NCBI GenBank assembly: GCA_963665915.2
Contig: CAXXSG010000004.1
Span: 186,001 to 250,000 of the forward strand
DNA length: 64,000 nt
DNA from: JAFGRU01 sp963665915
Lineage (GTDB): Bacteria > Desulfobacterota > Desulfuromonadia > Desulfuromonadales > JAAYDE01
Direction of reading: 5' to 3'
Each line of letters opens with the position of its first letter. The first letter of the stretch is position 1. Positions 43,589 through 52,119 of the stretch are shown here, piece by piece. The notes beneath the pieces are model-generated. The model was not told the DNA's origin, made no database searches, and was given only the letters and a program-made list of their open reading frames with translations. Made by a program: the position numbers and the translations under genes.

Positions 43589-44316
43589 TAATAGGGACAG
43601 CGCTCTATTTTGACCATAAACAAGAGAAAGTGTTGATCTCATGCCACGAGTTGCCCGCATCACAGTTCCAGGATACCCCCACCACATCACCCAACGCGGA
43701 AATTACCAGCAAACTGTCTTTGAAATCGGAGACGATTTCGAGCAGTATCTCCACTGGCTCAAAGAATACAGTCAACGATACTCTCTTGAAATCTGGGCTT
43801 ACTGCTTGATGAACAACCACGTTCACTTTGTCTGTGTTCCCCACCGGGAAGACTCCCTCGCACGCATGTTCAACACCCTGCACATGCGATACTCCCAATA
43901 TTACAACCGCAAAAAGGGATTAAGGGGGCATCTCTGGCAGGGAAGATTCTTTTCTTCTGTCCTGGATGAGAAACACGTTTATGCGGCCGTACGATATGTA
44001 GAGAACAATCCTGTCCGTGCCGGTCTCGTCTTTAAAGCAGAGGATTACCAGTGGTCGAGCGCCCATGCCCACATACATAATCTCAAGGATACAGTCCTTT
44101 CCAACAACTTCTTTTTAAAGGAGGAGATACCCGACTGGCAGGTGTACCTGAATGGCAGGGATGAGTCGAAGGTCGTTGAATCCCTTGAAAAAAATTTGCT
44201 GACGGGACACCCTTGTGGCAGCGAGGCTTTTATTGAAAGGATTGGAACCATTGTAGGGCGCAGTTTAAAAGCAGCACCAAAAGGAAGACCTAAAAAATAG
44301 GCGCTGTCCCCATTTA
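43589..44316 (+). mobile_element. RAYT unit with inverted boundary repeats
   Basis: The left boundary AATAGGGACAGCGCTCTATT (43591-43610) is mirrored on the right by AATAGGCGCTGTCCCC (44297-44312), which reads GGGGACAGCGCCTATT on the other strand. They enclose a single gene for a Y1-type transposase. Such GGGACAG boundaries are also present at the remnants near 26388 and 45797. Confidence 0.7.
43641..44300 (+). CDS. REP-associated tyrosine transposase (Y1, IS200-like)
   Basis: A 219-residue HUH-family transposase. It begins MPRVARITVPGYPHHITQRG. The metal-binding HUH motif is NNHVHF (His60 and His62). The catalytic Tyr is in KHVYAAVRYVENNPVRAGL (Tyr114 or Tyr119). RAYTs act on single-stranded hairpins next to REP sequences. 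The TAG stop lies inside the right boundary repeat. It appears intact. Confidence 0.9.
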   Translation: MPRVARITVPGYPHHITQRGNYQQTVFEIGDDFEQYLHWLKEYSQRYSLEIWAYCLMNNHVHFVCVPHREDSLARMFNTLHMRYSQYYNRKKGLRGHLWQGRFFSSVLDEKHVYAAVRYVENNPVRAGLVFKAEDYQWSSAHAHIHNLKDTVLSNNFFLKEEIPDWQVYLNGRDESKVVESLEKNLLTGHPCGSEAFIERIGTIVGRSLKAAPKGRPKK

Positions 44317-44419
44317 GAAGGCTCAGAAGCGCTTAACGGATAGCACAAGACCTTACCAACACAATAAACCTATCCAGCGTCCTAAAAGAGCAGCAGGAAA
44401 AAGTCAAAAATCTATCCAG

Positions 44420-44791
44420 TTACCATGTCTGAGTAGCTGAATCTATGGTAACTGCCAATGTAGCCCGTAACCAATCGAATTTTGACTTGAGCAAATCATA
44501 ATCCGGCCCTGAGGTTATAAAGGCCGCTGTCCCCTTGATCAAAAAGCCGGCACCAGGACCATTCTTGCCCATCACTTTTCTGCTGTTCAAGGTAATCAAA
44601 AGCTTATCGTTGCAGGAAATATTGGCCTCGGTGCGGTGCATAAATCCGGCTGGAATCAACAATCGCCCATCCGCTGAAATTGTGATGTAACTGTTCCAGG
44701 TATTGACCAGGTGGGGACCGTCTTCACCCAAGGTCGCGATTGCCGCCACTCCGTCATTTTTCAGAATTTCTGTCAGTTTTTCCGGAATCAT
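44420..44791 (-). CDS. Pyridoxamine 5'-phosphate oxidase family protein
   Basis: A 123-residue protein with a split-barrel FMN-binding pattern (GVAAIATLGEDGPHLVNTWN, then GRLLIPAGFMHRTEANI). It is related to PNPOx-like flavin reductases, not to a proven pyridoxamine oxidase. The ATG at 44791 is preceded by GGAGGT seven bases away; a start at 44806 overlaps that site. The cofactor (FMN or F420/haem-type) is uncertain. Confidence 0.8.
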   Translation of the reverse strand: MIPEKLTEILKNDGVAAIATLGEDGPHLVNTWNSYITISADGRLLIPAGFMHRTEANISCNDKLLITLNSRKVMGKNGPGAGFLIKGTAAFITSGPDYDLLKSKFDWLRATLAVTIDSATQTW

Positions 44792-44914
44792 CGTGATTAC
44801 CTCCATCTTTTGGTCCCGAATTCAATTCGTAAGTGCACCTTTGCACGGTTGGTTTAAGTGAGCAAGCTGCGGTAGTATCTATGCCACCTAGACTAGCCGG
44901 TCAAAGGAGCATAG

Positions 44915-45148
44915 ATGAAACATTACACGCAGGTTGCCCAACAACAAAGATACCAGATTTACGCTCTCAAGACAGTAGGACAGTCACAAACCCGTATTGC
45001 AGATTTGCTCGAAGTCCATGAGTCAACCATCAGCCGTGAGCTGAGACGCAACTGCGGCCAACGTGGCTATCGCCCGAGGCAAGCTCACCTTCTGGCCCAA
45101 CAAAGGCATCGGGAGAAACCACGAGCACTGATCCAGCCGGAGACTTAA
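44915..45148 (+). pseudogene. IS30-family transposase, N-terminal fragment
   Basis: 77 residues that match the start of IS30-type transposases: YTQVAQQQRYQIYALKTVGQ, RIADLLEVHESTISRELRRN (HTH_38), GYRPRQAHLLAQQRH. Intact members have more than 300 residues, so the catalytic DDE domain is missing. The following 250 bases (45149-45398) hold no continuation, only the transposon-type motifs AAAAGGGGTCAAGTCTCC and the palindrome at 45315. Confidence 0.85.
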
Positions 45149-45398
45149 AAGCAAAAGGGGTCAAGTCTCCTTTTGAGATATCTTTGGCAAATTGATGAAT
45201 GCAGGCTGATAGCCCAGTCAGCTGCGCAATGGATCAAATAACTAAAAGAATGGCATCAGACAGGGGGCTACAGAAAAGATAGTTGAAATCAAGCAAAATA
45301 TTATCGGGTAAAAAGAGTCAAACGGCGATTTGCCCTCATTGTTTCACATTGCTTTTGAGTCGGGTCTTATGTCCTTCGATTGCAAAAGACTGGTGATT

Positions 45399-45644
45399 CT
45401 ATGGTATCGGCTTATCATTCTTTGCCTCAGCTCCAACATCGGTTGCTTTGACTGAGGACGGTTTATCGACCTTTTTTTCAAAAAGCCCGAATAAGGCGAT
45501 AAAAACCACGATTAACATAAAAATATAACTAATTTTTTCGAAAACAGACACGCGCCTCTTTTTAAGAGTTCCCCCACAGTGAGGGCACTTAGCCTCCTCG
45601 GTGCTCAACTCTTTGCCGCACTCTTTACACACTACAACAGCCAT
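45399..45644 (-). CDS. Small zinc-ribbon membrane protein
   Basis: An 81-residue protein with a zinc ribbon CKECGKEL...CPHCGG at residues 6-24 and one transmembrane helix (about 38-58, ISYIFMLIVVFIALFGLF). A polar C-terminal tail follows. No specific family. Its neighbours are mobile-element debris. Confidence 0.7.
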   Translation of the reverse strand: MAVVVCKECGKELSTEEAKCPHCGGTLKKRRVSVFEKISYIFMLIVVFIALFGLFEKKVDKPSSVKATDVGAEAKNDKPIP

Positions 45645-45703
45645 TTATGATCCTTCCAATCTCCGTTTAACCCCTGACGTTGGTATCCGGTTGATTGATT
45701 TGT

Positions 45704-45788
45704 ATGAGTAAACTATTACGCATAGAATATTCCGGAGCCTGGTATCATGGGGTTAATCGTGGTCGTCGCGGTAAGGAAATTTTTCCAG
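45704..45788 (+). pseudogene. RAYT remnant of a second type
   Basis: ATG at 45704 opens MSKLLRIEYSGAWYHGVNRG, followed by RRGKEIF. This is the typical N-terminus of RAYT proteins of the other subgroup (xxPLRIEYPGAWYHVMNRG). The frame is lost soon afterwards at a GGGACAATAGACCTAT boundary-like motif (45793-45808). Confidence 0.7.
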
Positions 45789-45936
45789 GGTCCTAATTAC
45801 AGGGACAATAGACCTATCTCCAAATCTTTTCTCTGAATAGTAAGAATAATTCCAGGGGACAGGGTCAGACTTGCCACCAGCCCCCCTGCTAACTTGACTA
45901 ATGAACTACCCCCATTCCCTCCATATAAAAGCCTCA

Positions 45937-46221
45937 TTAACCACAGCATTTTTTATACTTTTTACCGCTTCCACATGGGCAGGGTTCATTGCGCCCTACC
46001 TTCTTTTCGACAACCGTTGTTTCCGATGGGTTCAACAATATTTCAAGGTCGATAATATCCTCAGGTTTATCCGGATCCAATTTGATGGCATATTTCCAGT
46101 CGTTTTCTTTGAATATTCCTTCTACCTCATTCGCTCTCTCTTCTGTTTGCACATTTACAACAGCGGGATTCTTTAAAGTTCCCAGTTTTGTGGTCTTTTT
46201 ACCATCAAATATTTTTCCCAT
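45937..46221 (-). CDS. SEC-C motif protein (PBPRA1643-like)
   Basis: A 94-residue protein that ends in GRNEPCPCGSGKKYKKCCG, the SEC-C zinc-binding motif, also found at the C-terminus of SecA. The first part (KTTKLGTLKNPAVVNVQTEE...EGIFKENDW) matches the short PBPRA1643-type proteins. Function is not known. The start is at MGKIFDGKK. Confidence 0.85.
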   Translation of the reverse strand: MGKIFDGKKTTKLGTLKNPAVVNVQTEERANEVEGIFKENDWKYAIKLDPDKPEDIIDLEILLNPSETTVVEKKVGRNEPCPCGSGKKYKKCCG

Positions 46222-46574
46222 TTTTTCACCATTCAGTTAATGTGAGATAAATCTAGCCCGGGCTAGCGCATAACCAGTTATTCGCAGTTTTTATAGACTT
46301 AACCCCTCTTTTAATTTCTGTCAAGAGCTGAGATGTTTTCACATTGACACAATACCCTGGAATAATTCATCTTTTCAGTCAGACAGCCCCTTTTCTATTA
46401 TGAAAAAAAGGCATTTGATCTCGTGATCAAAGTTAATAAGGCTAGCGTCCTTTTTCTGCCACTTTTTTCTCAAAAAGAGATACTTACTTCAAAGCTCCTC
46501 TAATCCTAAAAACAGTTTCAGGAGCACCTAAAATTGTTTGCAGAACCACAGGTTGAGTGATAAAATTAAACAGT
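46222..46574. other. AT-rich spacer
   Basis: No gene, RNA or repeat that I can support was seen here. Confidence 0.4.
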
Positions 46575-46715
46575 ATGAAGAGGGTGAAAAAATATCGCTC
46601 TTTCATATATTTCGAAACGGAAGGCTTCGTTTCGGTTGATAATAAAAATTTAAGGCTCCATGGGATCAGGCACAACCGGATACTGAGGAACCTTGAAAAG
46701 GAGATAAAAAAATGA
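46575..46715 (+). CDS. Tiny reading frame coupled to the next gene
   Basis: 46 codons from ATG 46575 (MKRVKKYRSFIYFETEGFVS). It ends with TGA overlapping the ATG of the gene at 46712 (ATGA). Both begin with KKYR. The proper ATGA overlap and the basic composition favour a real leader-like small gene, but no good ribosome binding site precedes it. Confidence 0.35.
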   Translation: MKRVKKYRSFIYFETEGFVSVDNKNLRLHGIRHNRILRNLEKEIKK

Positions 46716-46948
46716 AAAAGTATCGCTTCGAAAATTTATGCAAAAAAGCTGAAGACGGATACGTCGTTACGGTTTTGAATCCTTCCAAAAATCAGAGCGC
46801 GGACGTTCTGAGTTGTTCTGTAGACAATATGAACGTCTATACAAGAGAAGGCGAACATAAATCCTGGGATTTCCGGGAATGCCAGGAAATTACCAGTCGA
46901 CCTTATCCGCAGGACGACAAATGGAACGGATTCCCTGAAAAGGAATAA
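46712..46948 (+). CDS. Small hypothetical protein
   Basis: 78 residues, starting MKKYRFENLCKKAEDGYVVT and rich in acidic and polar residues. No family recognised. It has AAGGAG nine bases before the ATG and a terminator behind it, so it is a credible gene. Confidence 0.6.
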   Translation: MKKYRFENLCKKAEDGYVVTVLNPSKNQSADVLSCSVDNMNVYTREGEHKSWDFRECQEITSRPYPQDDKWNGFPEKE

Positions 46949-46987
46949 CCCGCAAGGGAAGCCGATGCAATCAGAAATAGTTTCCAA

Positions 46988-47015
46988 ATCCCCGCTGAAC
47001 AGCGGGGATTTTTTT
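46988..47015 (+). terminator. Rho-independent terminator
   Basis: ATCCCCGCT pairs with AGCGGGGAT around GAAC, followed by six T. It ends transcription of the gene at 46712 and borders the convergent GST gene. Confidence 0.9.
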
Positions 47016-47682
47016 ATTGATCATGCTGGTTTTGCGCATACCTCTGATATTCGCGGATATAATAATCCTCTTTTTCCATGCACTCCTGAACCGACGGCCG
47101 CCTTTGCATAGTTGAAAACCAATGATTCAATTCCGGAAATTTCTCCAATGAAAACACCGAACAATAATGTTCCAGAACCGACCAGCGCTCAAACCAGGGA
47201 TAAATCGCCAGATCGACCAGGCTGAGATTGTGCCCCAACCAGTATCCCCCCCCGACGCCAAGCCGGCCAAGGCCCTCTTTTTCCATAATTTCAAGTGATT
47301 GACTGAGATCCTCTTCCCGTGTACGACGTTTTCCCGGACCCTTTTCAGACAACAGCCGGTAAAAGGCCGGTATGAACCGGGTGTTGGCGAAATCGATCCA
47401 GATCCTGGCCTTGGCACGCTGTCCGGGATCCGCTGGGAGAAGTCCGGGAGAAGGAAAGAGTTCTTCCAAGTATTCGTTGATAATTCCAGACTCCCAGATG
47501 TGCAAAGCCCCATTTACCAGCGCCGGTACCGAACCAAAGGGAGAAATTTCCTGAAACCAATCGGGCTTGTGGCTCAGATCGATCTCCATCAGTTTGAAAT
47601 TGAGCCCTTTTTCCAGAAGCGCCAGCCGTGTGCGGTGGCAGAAAGGGCAGACGCGAGCGCTGTAAAGAATAATGTCAGACAT
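47014..47682 (-). CDS. Glutathione S-transferase family protein
   Basis: 222 residues. The N-terminal thioredoxin-like part has CPFCHRTRLAL (residues 13-16 form CPFC, glutaredoxin-like) and the FGSVPALVNGALHIWESGII signature. The C-terminal helical part has LSLVDLAIYPWFERW. This is the stringent-starvation/omega-like GST group; the active-site Cys suggests thiol transfer rather than conjugation. Encoded alone on the minus strand. Confidence 0.85.
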   Translation of the reverse strand: MSDIILYSARVCPFCHRTRLALLEKGLNFKLMEIDLSHKPDWFQEISPFGSVPALVNGALHIWESGIINEYLEELFPSPGLLPADPGQRAKARIWIDFANTRFIPAFYRLLSEKGPGKRRTREEDLSQSLEIMEKEGLGRLGVGGGYWLGHNLSLVDLAIYPWFERWSVLEHYCSVFSLEKFPELNHWFSTMQRRPSVQECMEKEDYYIREYQRYAQNQHDQ

Positions 47683-47843
47683 AGCAAACCTCCTCTTTTC
47701 TGTATAGCACAGAAACGATTGTTGCCAAGGGCTGGTGTCTTCGAACCCTGTTGCGTTATAAAAGCATCAAGACAATTCCCAATTTAGTCAGTATAATTAA
47801 AAAAAACATCCATATTCCCACCAGCGAACACACAGGAGATGCT

Positions 47844-48458
47844 ATGAAACGTTATAACCTGGTCATAATTGCCGCGTTGTTTCTCACCGGCTGCGCCACC
47901 ACCGCGCCGCTACCCATCATTCCCATCGACCAGCGCAGCGTCGATGCCGGCAGCTCGGTTACCAGATCCGGAAAATTGGCGCAACTCATCGGCACACCTC
48001 TCCGGGTCGGGGACCCCCTGCCCGATCTCGCCTTGGTCGACAGCACCCTGAAGCCGGTCAGCCTGAGGGATTTGCAGGGCTCAATCCTGGTCCTGAATTT
48101 TCTTCCTTCCCTCGATACCGGGGTTTGTGAGCGGCAGACCGAGATGCTCACCGAACTGGCACCAACCCTGCCCCAGGACGTGCGCGCCGTGGTCATCAGC
48201 CGCGACCTGCCCTTTGCCCAGGCACGTATTCGGGACCAGCTGGGAGCGGAAAAAATTCTATTCCTGTCCGATTACGCCGACGCCAGGTTCGGCCTCAACA
48301 CCGGCCTCCTGATCAAAGATCTGATGCTTCTCGGCCGGGGCGTTATGGTGGTGGATAAAGGCGGGATCGTTCGTTATTTGCAGGTCGTACCGGAGGTAGC
48401 CCACCTGCCCGACTTGAGCAAAGCCATATCCGAAGCTAACGAACTGGCCGCCCAGTAG
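47844..48458 (+). CDS. Thiol peroxidase (Tpx-like), lipoprotein, without resolving cysteine
   Basis: 204 residues. The N-terminus is a lipoprotein signal with lipobox LTGC (Cys17). The body is a Tpx-type peroxiredoxin: NFLPSLDTGVCERQ with peroxidatic Cys95, then DLPFAQARI. In Tpx the resolving Cys follows that motif (DLPFAQSRFC in E. coli); here it is Arg, and Cys17 and Cys95 are the only cysteines. It should thus work as a 1-Cys enzyme at the membrane. The ATG at 47844 has AGGAG upstream; the longer upstream frame lacks one. Confidence 0.85.
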   Translation: MKRYNLVIIAALFLTGCATTAPLPIIPIDQRSVDAGSSVTRSGKLAQLIGTPLRVGDPLPDLALVDSTLKPVSLRDLQGSILVLNFLPSLDTGVCERQTEMLTELAPTLPQDVRAVVISRDLPFAQARIRDQLGAEKILFLSDYADARFGLNTGLLIKDLMLLGRGVMVVDKGGIVRYLQVVPEVAHLPDLSKAISEANELAAQ

Positions 48459-48662
48459 GCGGGAAACATGGGATCAATTAATGTCCCCCGGTTCCTTCTT
48501 GAAATTCATTTTTTTGTGGCACAGCGCCCTGTCTGGGATATCACCTGCCGGGGTTCTGAAAAACAAGGATTTGACTTTCAGCTAAAGCGTTAAATTATGG
48601 AAAAGTGTTGCATTTACCTCAACGCAGTATGAGAGGCAAAGGCGCCGTTTTTCAACACCTCG

Positions 48663-49277
48663 CTACTGCTCGGTAAGCGCAAGTTTTACACCCAGGGTAG
48701 CGAAGACCGCCGCGAAAGATCGTTGCAACCAGCGGATAGTATTCGGCGAGTTAACAACATGGCCGCGTACGCCGTTGGCGAAAATTCCGTAAAGGATGAA
48801 AATGCCCAGCGTCATGGCCATAAACACCCCGCTCAACAGAAACATCTGCCCGATGGGGGAGGCCGCCTGGGGCGACACAAACAGGGGGAGAAAAGCAAGA
48901 AAGAAAATTGAAAGCTTGGGGTTGAGGATATTGATCAGAAAACCTCGGAGGGCAATCCGTTTCAGGTCTTTTCCCCGTTCCTGGGACTCGAATTTGAGGC
49001 TCCCGGTTTCACGCCACATGGACCAGGCAAGATAAAGAAGATAGGCCGCGCCCGCATATTTCACAGTCTGAAAAGCCAGGGCGCTGACATGAAGAATGAC
49101 GGAGAGCCCGAAAATACTGGCGAGAAGATGAGGGACGATCCCTGCCGTGCAGCCAATAGCCGCGCCGATGCTGGCCCGCCAGCCGAGAAATAGGCCTGTG
49201 GATACCGTATAGATCACCCCGGTTCCGGGGACCAGAACTACCACCAGCGATGTGAGCAGGAACTCAGTGTTGAGCAT
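48663..49277 (-). CDS. LysE/RhtB-family exporter
   Basis: 204 residues, about six transmembrane helices. The family N-terminus VLVPGTGVIYTVSTGLFLGWRA and AAYLLYLAWSMWR are seen. Members export amino acids or related small molecules. The substrate cannot be told. No neighbour on the same strand suggests an operon. Confidence 0.87.
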   Translation of the reverse strand: MLNTEFLLTSLVVVLVPGTGVIYTVSTGLFLGWRASIGAAIGCTAGIVPHLLASIFGLSVILHVSALAFQTVKYAGAAYLLYLAWSMWRETGSLKFESQERGKDLKRIALRGFLINILNPKLSIFFLAFLPLFVSPQAASPIGQMFLLSGVFMAMTLGIFILYGIFANGVRGHVVNSPNTIRWLQRSFAAVFATLGVKLALTEQ

Positions 49278-49452
49278 CCCAACCTCCAGTTGTTACATTT
49301 CTTGTAACTGTCCAGCACAATGGTCTCAAGGCGCCCGGATGGCGACAGTCAAGCCCCACGGTTGGGTTCATGCGGCCCATGAAATGGGCGGTGCGAGGCC
49401 ATCAACCAACAAGGTGAATAATTGCGCTATTTATTAAACTCAAATGAACCAG

Positions 49453-49914
49453 TTAAGCGGAATCATTTTCCTTCAGGACAATGGCCACATAAACCCCCTC
49501 GTGACTACCGCCCGAACCGGAAGAGCTGCTGATTTCGGAATGGAGGGTGATACGGGAACGACCGCGCCTTTTCAAGGTCCGCATAAAACTCCCCCATTCT
49601 TCAGCCGTTGGATGGATGCAGGTCGCCTTGAAATCGCCTTCGATGGGCGCCACAAAATCAAAGGTGCTCTTTCGAATGACCAGCCTGTTTTTGATGCCGT
49701 ATTCTTTCAGCTTCAGAAAAAGCAGAACCCAGCCTGAAAGAATACCCAGAGCCGACAGGCTGCCCCCGAAAGCCGTATTCCTGTGATTCAGATTGGGCGA
49801 AAGCAGCGCCGAAACGACCACCGTTCGGCCATCATAGGATTGGACAGTCGCACCCATGTGGAAAGTCATGGGAATATGCTCGTGAATATAGGAGTTGATT
49901 TCCTTTAAATCCAT
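49453..49914 (-). CDS. YiiD_C-type thioesterase domain protein
   Basis: 153 residues with a hotdog fold: SPNLNHRNTAFGGSLSALGILSGWVLL, then VIRKSTFDFVAPIEG. This matches the thioesterase domain found at the C-terminus of YiiD; here there is no acetyltransferase domain. Probable acyl-CoA or acyl-ACP thioesterase. It lies 70 bases downstream of the tonB-like gene on the same strand. Confidence 0.75.
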   Translation of the reverse strand: MDLKEINSYIHEHIPMTFHMGATVQSYDGRTVVVSALLSPNLNHRNTAFGGSLSALGILSGWVLLFLKLKEYGIKNRLVIRKSTFDFVAPIEGDFKATCIHPTAEEWGSFMRTLKRRGRSRITLHSEISSSSGSGGSHEGVYVAIVLKENDSA

Positions 49915-49982
49915 CTCTTTTCCGACTAGGCAGTCACGCCAAGGAAGAATCTGCTGATAAAGCGGTAACTCCGACCATACCC

Positions 49983-50870
49983 TTATTTTCTTCTGGAATA
50001 TCCCCAGCGGCTGATCGATTTTCCTGACAGCTCGTATTGAAAATTGGCGACAATGCGGAGCTCATCTTTTTTGTAATCACCGGGAAGGGGGCCGTAAGGT
50101 GAGCCGACATAGACGGCTTTTCGCGCCTCGCGGTCAAGGTCGTCATGGCCCGAACTCATGAGGATGTTGGTATTGCGCACCCGCCCGCTCCGGTCCACGG
50201 TTATTTCCAGACGGCAGGTACCCTGCTCCCCACGCTTCACGGAACTGGAAGGATAATTCCACACCCGGTAGATGTTGTCTCGAAAGCGCCGGAAAAAGGA
50301 GATAAGGAAATCCTTTTCCGTATCGAGCCAAACGATATCACCCTCTTCGACTCCTTCACGCTCCTTGCGGCGGGTTTCCCGATCTATCCTCTCCACCGTC
50401 GATTTGGGCAGATCGAGAAGGGATTTGATGTCCGGCAGCTGACGCGTGACGACCTCCTCTTTGGGCTGTGGGAGATCGGCGGGCTTCGGTTTTTTCTCCG
50501 GCTGGGCCTTAACTATTTTCTCCTTGGGGACTGCTTTCTGGACCGGCTTCGGCTGCGGAGCCGCGCGCACCCGGTCCTCGGGAGCATCCCCTTTGGGAGC
50601 GATCTCTTTTTTGGCCACATGGTCCTGGGGGCCGAGACGTTTGGCCGGAGTCACCCTTTTCTCTTCCGGCGTCGGCGGAAGATCGAGTTCCCGCGGTTTG
50701 TCCTTGGCAGGCTCCTCCAGCGGTATCATTTCAACCACGACCGGCTTTTTCAGAGGTTCGGGTGCAAACAGGGTTTTGAAGGAGACGAGGTTCATCCCCG
50801 CAAGATGAAGCAGAAGAGAGAGAAATACAAAAATAACGAGGATTAAATCCTCGTGGCGTTGAAATTCCAT
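49983..50870 (-). CDS. TonB-family energy transducer
   Basis: 295 residues. One N-terminal helix (about 9-25, LILVIFVFLSLLLHLAG), a Pro/Lys/Glu-rich periplasmic spacer (about 50-165), and a C-terminal TonB domain (IYRVWNYPSSSVKRGEQG, then LEITVDRSGRVRNTNILMSSGHDDLDREA). It transmits proton-motive energy to outer-membrane transporters. exbB/exbD are not in the window. Confidence 0.9.
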   Translation of the reverse strand: MEFQRHEDLILVIFVFLSLLLHLAGMNLVSFKTLFAPEPLKKPVVVEMIPLEEPAKDKPRELDLPPTPEEKRVTPAKRLGPQDHVAKKEIAPKGDAPEDRVRAAPQPKPVQKAVPKEKIVKAQPEKKPKPADLPQPKEEVVTRQLPDIKSLLDLPKSTVERIDRETRRKEREGVEEGDIVWLDTEKDFLISFFRRFRDNIYRVWNYPSSSVKRGEQGTCRLEITVDRSGRVRNTNILMSSGHDDLDREARKAVYVGSPYGPLPGDYKKDELRIVANFQYELSGKSISRWGYSRRK

Positions 50871-50958
50871 AATTCCTCAAGGGTTATCAATAGGGATCAT
50901 TATAGCCGACACCCTGATGTAGGTGAAGCGGTTTACTCTATTTTTCTCCGCCGGCCGG

Positions 50959-50987
50959 TTGACAGCACTCTCCTGAAGGTATAATAA
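50959..50987 (+). promoter_or_regulatory. Possible promoter of pta
   Basis: TTGACA (50959-50964) with TATAAT (50980-50985), a short spacer of 15, or TAATAA (50982-50987) with a spacer of 17. It lies about 40 bases before the pta start. Confidence 0.45.
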
Positions 50988-51022
50988 AAATTACTTCTTA
51001 ATAAAAACCGGGAGGATTAATA

Positions 51023-52024
51023 ATGTTTTCCATCAACGAAATCAAGGAAAAGGCCCGTCGCCAGGTCAAAACCCTGGTTCTGCCTGAGAGTTATGATGAT
51101 CGCATGCTGAAAGCGGCGGAAACCATTGCCCGGGAAGGATGGGCCCGGGTGATCCTCCTCGGCAACCCGACCACCGTCGCGACCAGAGCCGAAGAGTTGA
51201 AGATCGACATGGCCGGGGTGGAAATCATTGAGCCGGCCGTTTCGCCGCAACTGGAATCTTTCGCCGAAACCCTGGCCGACCTGCGCAAAAAGAAAGGCAT
51301 GACCCTGGAGGAAGCCCGTAACATCATATCCGGCGAAGACCACCTGTTTTTCGGTGCCCTGGCCGTGAGAAGCGGCATGGCTGACGGCATGGTTGCCGGC
51401 GCCGCCAACACCACCGGCAACGTCCTGCGGGCCGCCATCCAGGCTATCGGCATGCTGCCCGGGATCAAAACAGTATCATCCTTTTTCCTGATGCAGACGC
51501 AAACAACTGAATTCGGCGAGAACGGTCTTCTCCTGTTTGCCGACTGCGCCGTCAACCCCGACCCCGCGGCTGCGGCCCTCGCTGAAATCGCCGTCACCAC
51601 CGGCAGGTCCTGCAAGAGCCTGCTCGGCATCGAGCCGCGCGTTTCCCTCCTTTCCTTCTCCACCAAAGGGAGCGCCGCTCATGAGGATGTGACCAAAGTC
51701 CTTGAAGCACTGGAAATCGCCCGCAGTCTCGATCCCGAACTGCTGATAGACGGGGAACTGCAGGCCGATGCCGCCCTCCTACCCGCGGTAGCTGCGAAAA
51801 AAGCCCCAGGCTCGATGGTCGCCGGGCGTGCCAACATATTGATCTTCCCCAATCTCGACGCCGGAAACATCGGCTACAAGCTGGTTCAGCGCCTGGGCCG
51901 GGCCGAAGCCGTCGGCCCGATCATCCAGGGACTGGCCAAACCGGTCAACGACCTTTCAAGAGGCTGTTCCCCCGAAGATATCGTGGCCGTGGCCGCCATC
52001 ACTGCCGTCCAGGCCCAAGGCTAA
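51023..52024 (+). CDS. pta: Phosphate acetyltransferase
   Basis: 333 residues, the short PTA_PTB form of about 330. It has TLVLPESYDDRMLKAA, FGALAVRSGMADGMVAGA, SFFLMQTQTTEFGENGLLLF and ANILIFPNLDAGNIGYKLVQR. It interconverts acetyl-CoA and acetyl phosphate. GGGAGG precedes the ATG. Its partner ackA faces it on the other strand, with a shared terminator between, instead of following it as in most genomes. Confidence 0.95.
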   Translation: MFSINEIKEKARRQVKTLVLPESYDDRMLKAAETIAREGWARVILLGNPTTVATRAEELKIDMAGVEIIEPAVSPQLESFAETLADLRKKKGMTLEEARNIISGEDHLFFGALAVRSGMADGMVAGAANTTGNVLRAAIQAIGMLPGIKTVSSFFLMQTQTTEFGENGLLLFADCAVNPDPAAAALAEIAVTTGRSCKSLLGIEPRVSLLSFSTKGSAAHEDVTKVLEALEIARSLDPELLIDGELQADAALLPAVAAKKAPGSMVAGRANILIFPNLDAGNIGYKLVQRLGRAEAVGPIIQGLAKPVNDLSRGCSPEDIVAVAAITAVQAQG

Positions 52025-52049
52025 TCTCTGCTAGTCCGGGTTATTCATA

Positions 52050-52088
52050 AACGCACGAAGGCCGGGCAATACCCGGCCTTCGTGCGTT
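52050..52088. terminator. Bidirectional terminator between pta and ackA
   Basis: A perfect seventeen-base stem, AACGCACGAAGGCCGGG with CCCGGCCTTCGTGCGTT, around five bases. The two genes converge on it. Confidence 0.85.
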
Positions 52089-52119
52089 AAAGCTGTGTAA
52101 AAACTATGGTCCCGTAAGG

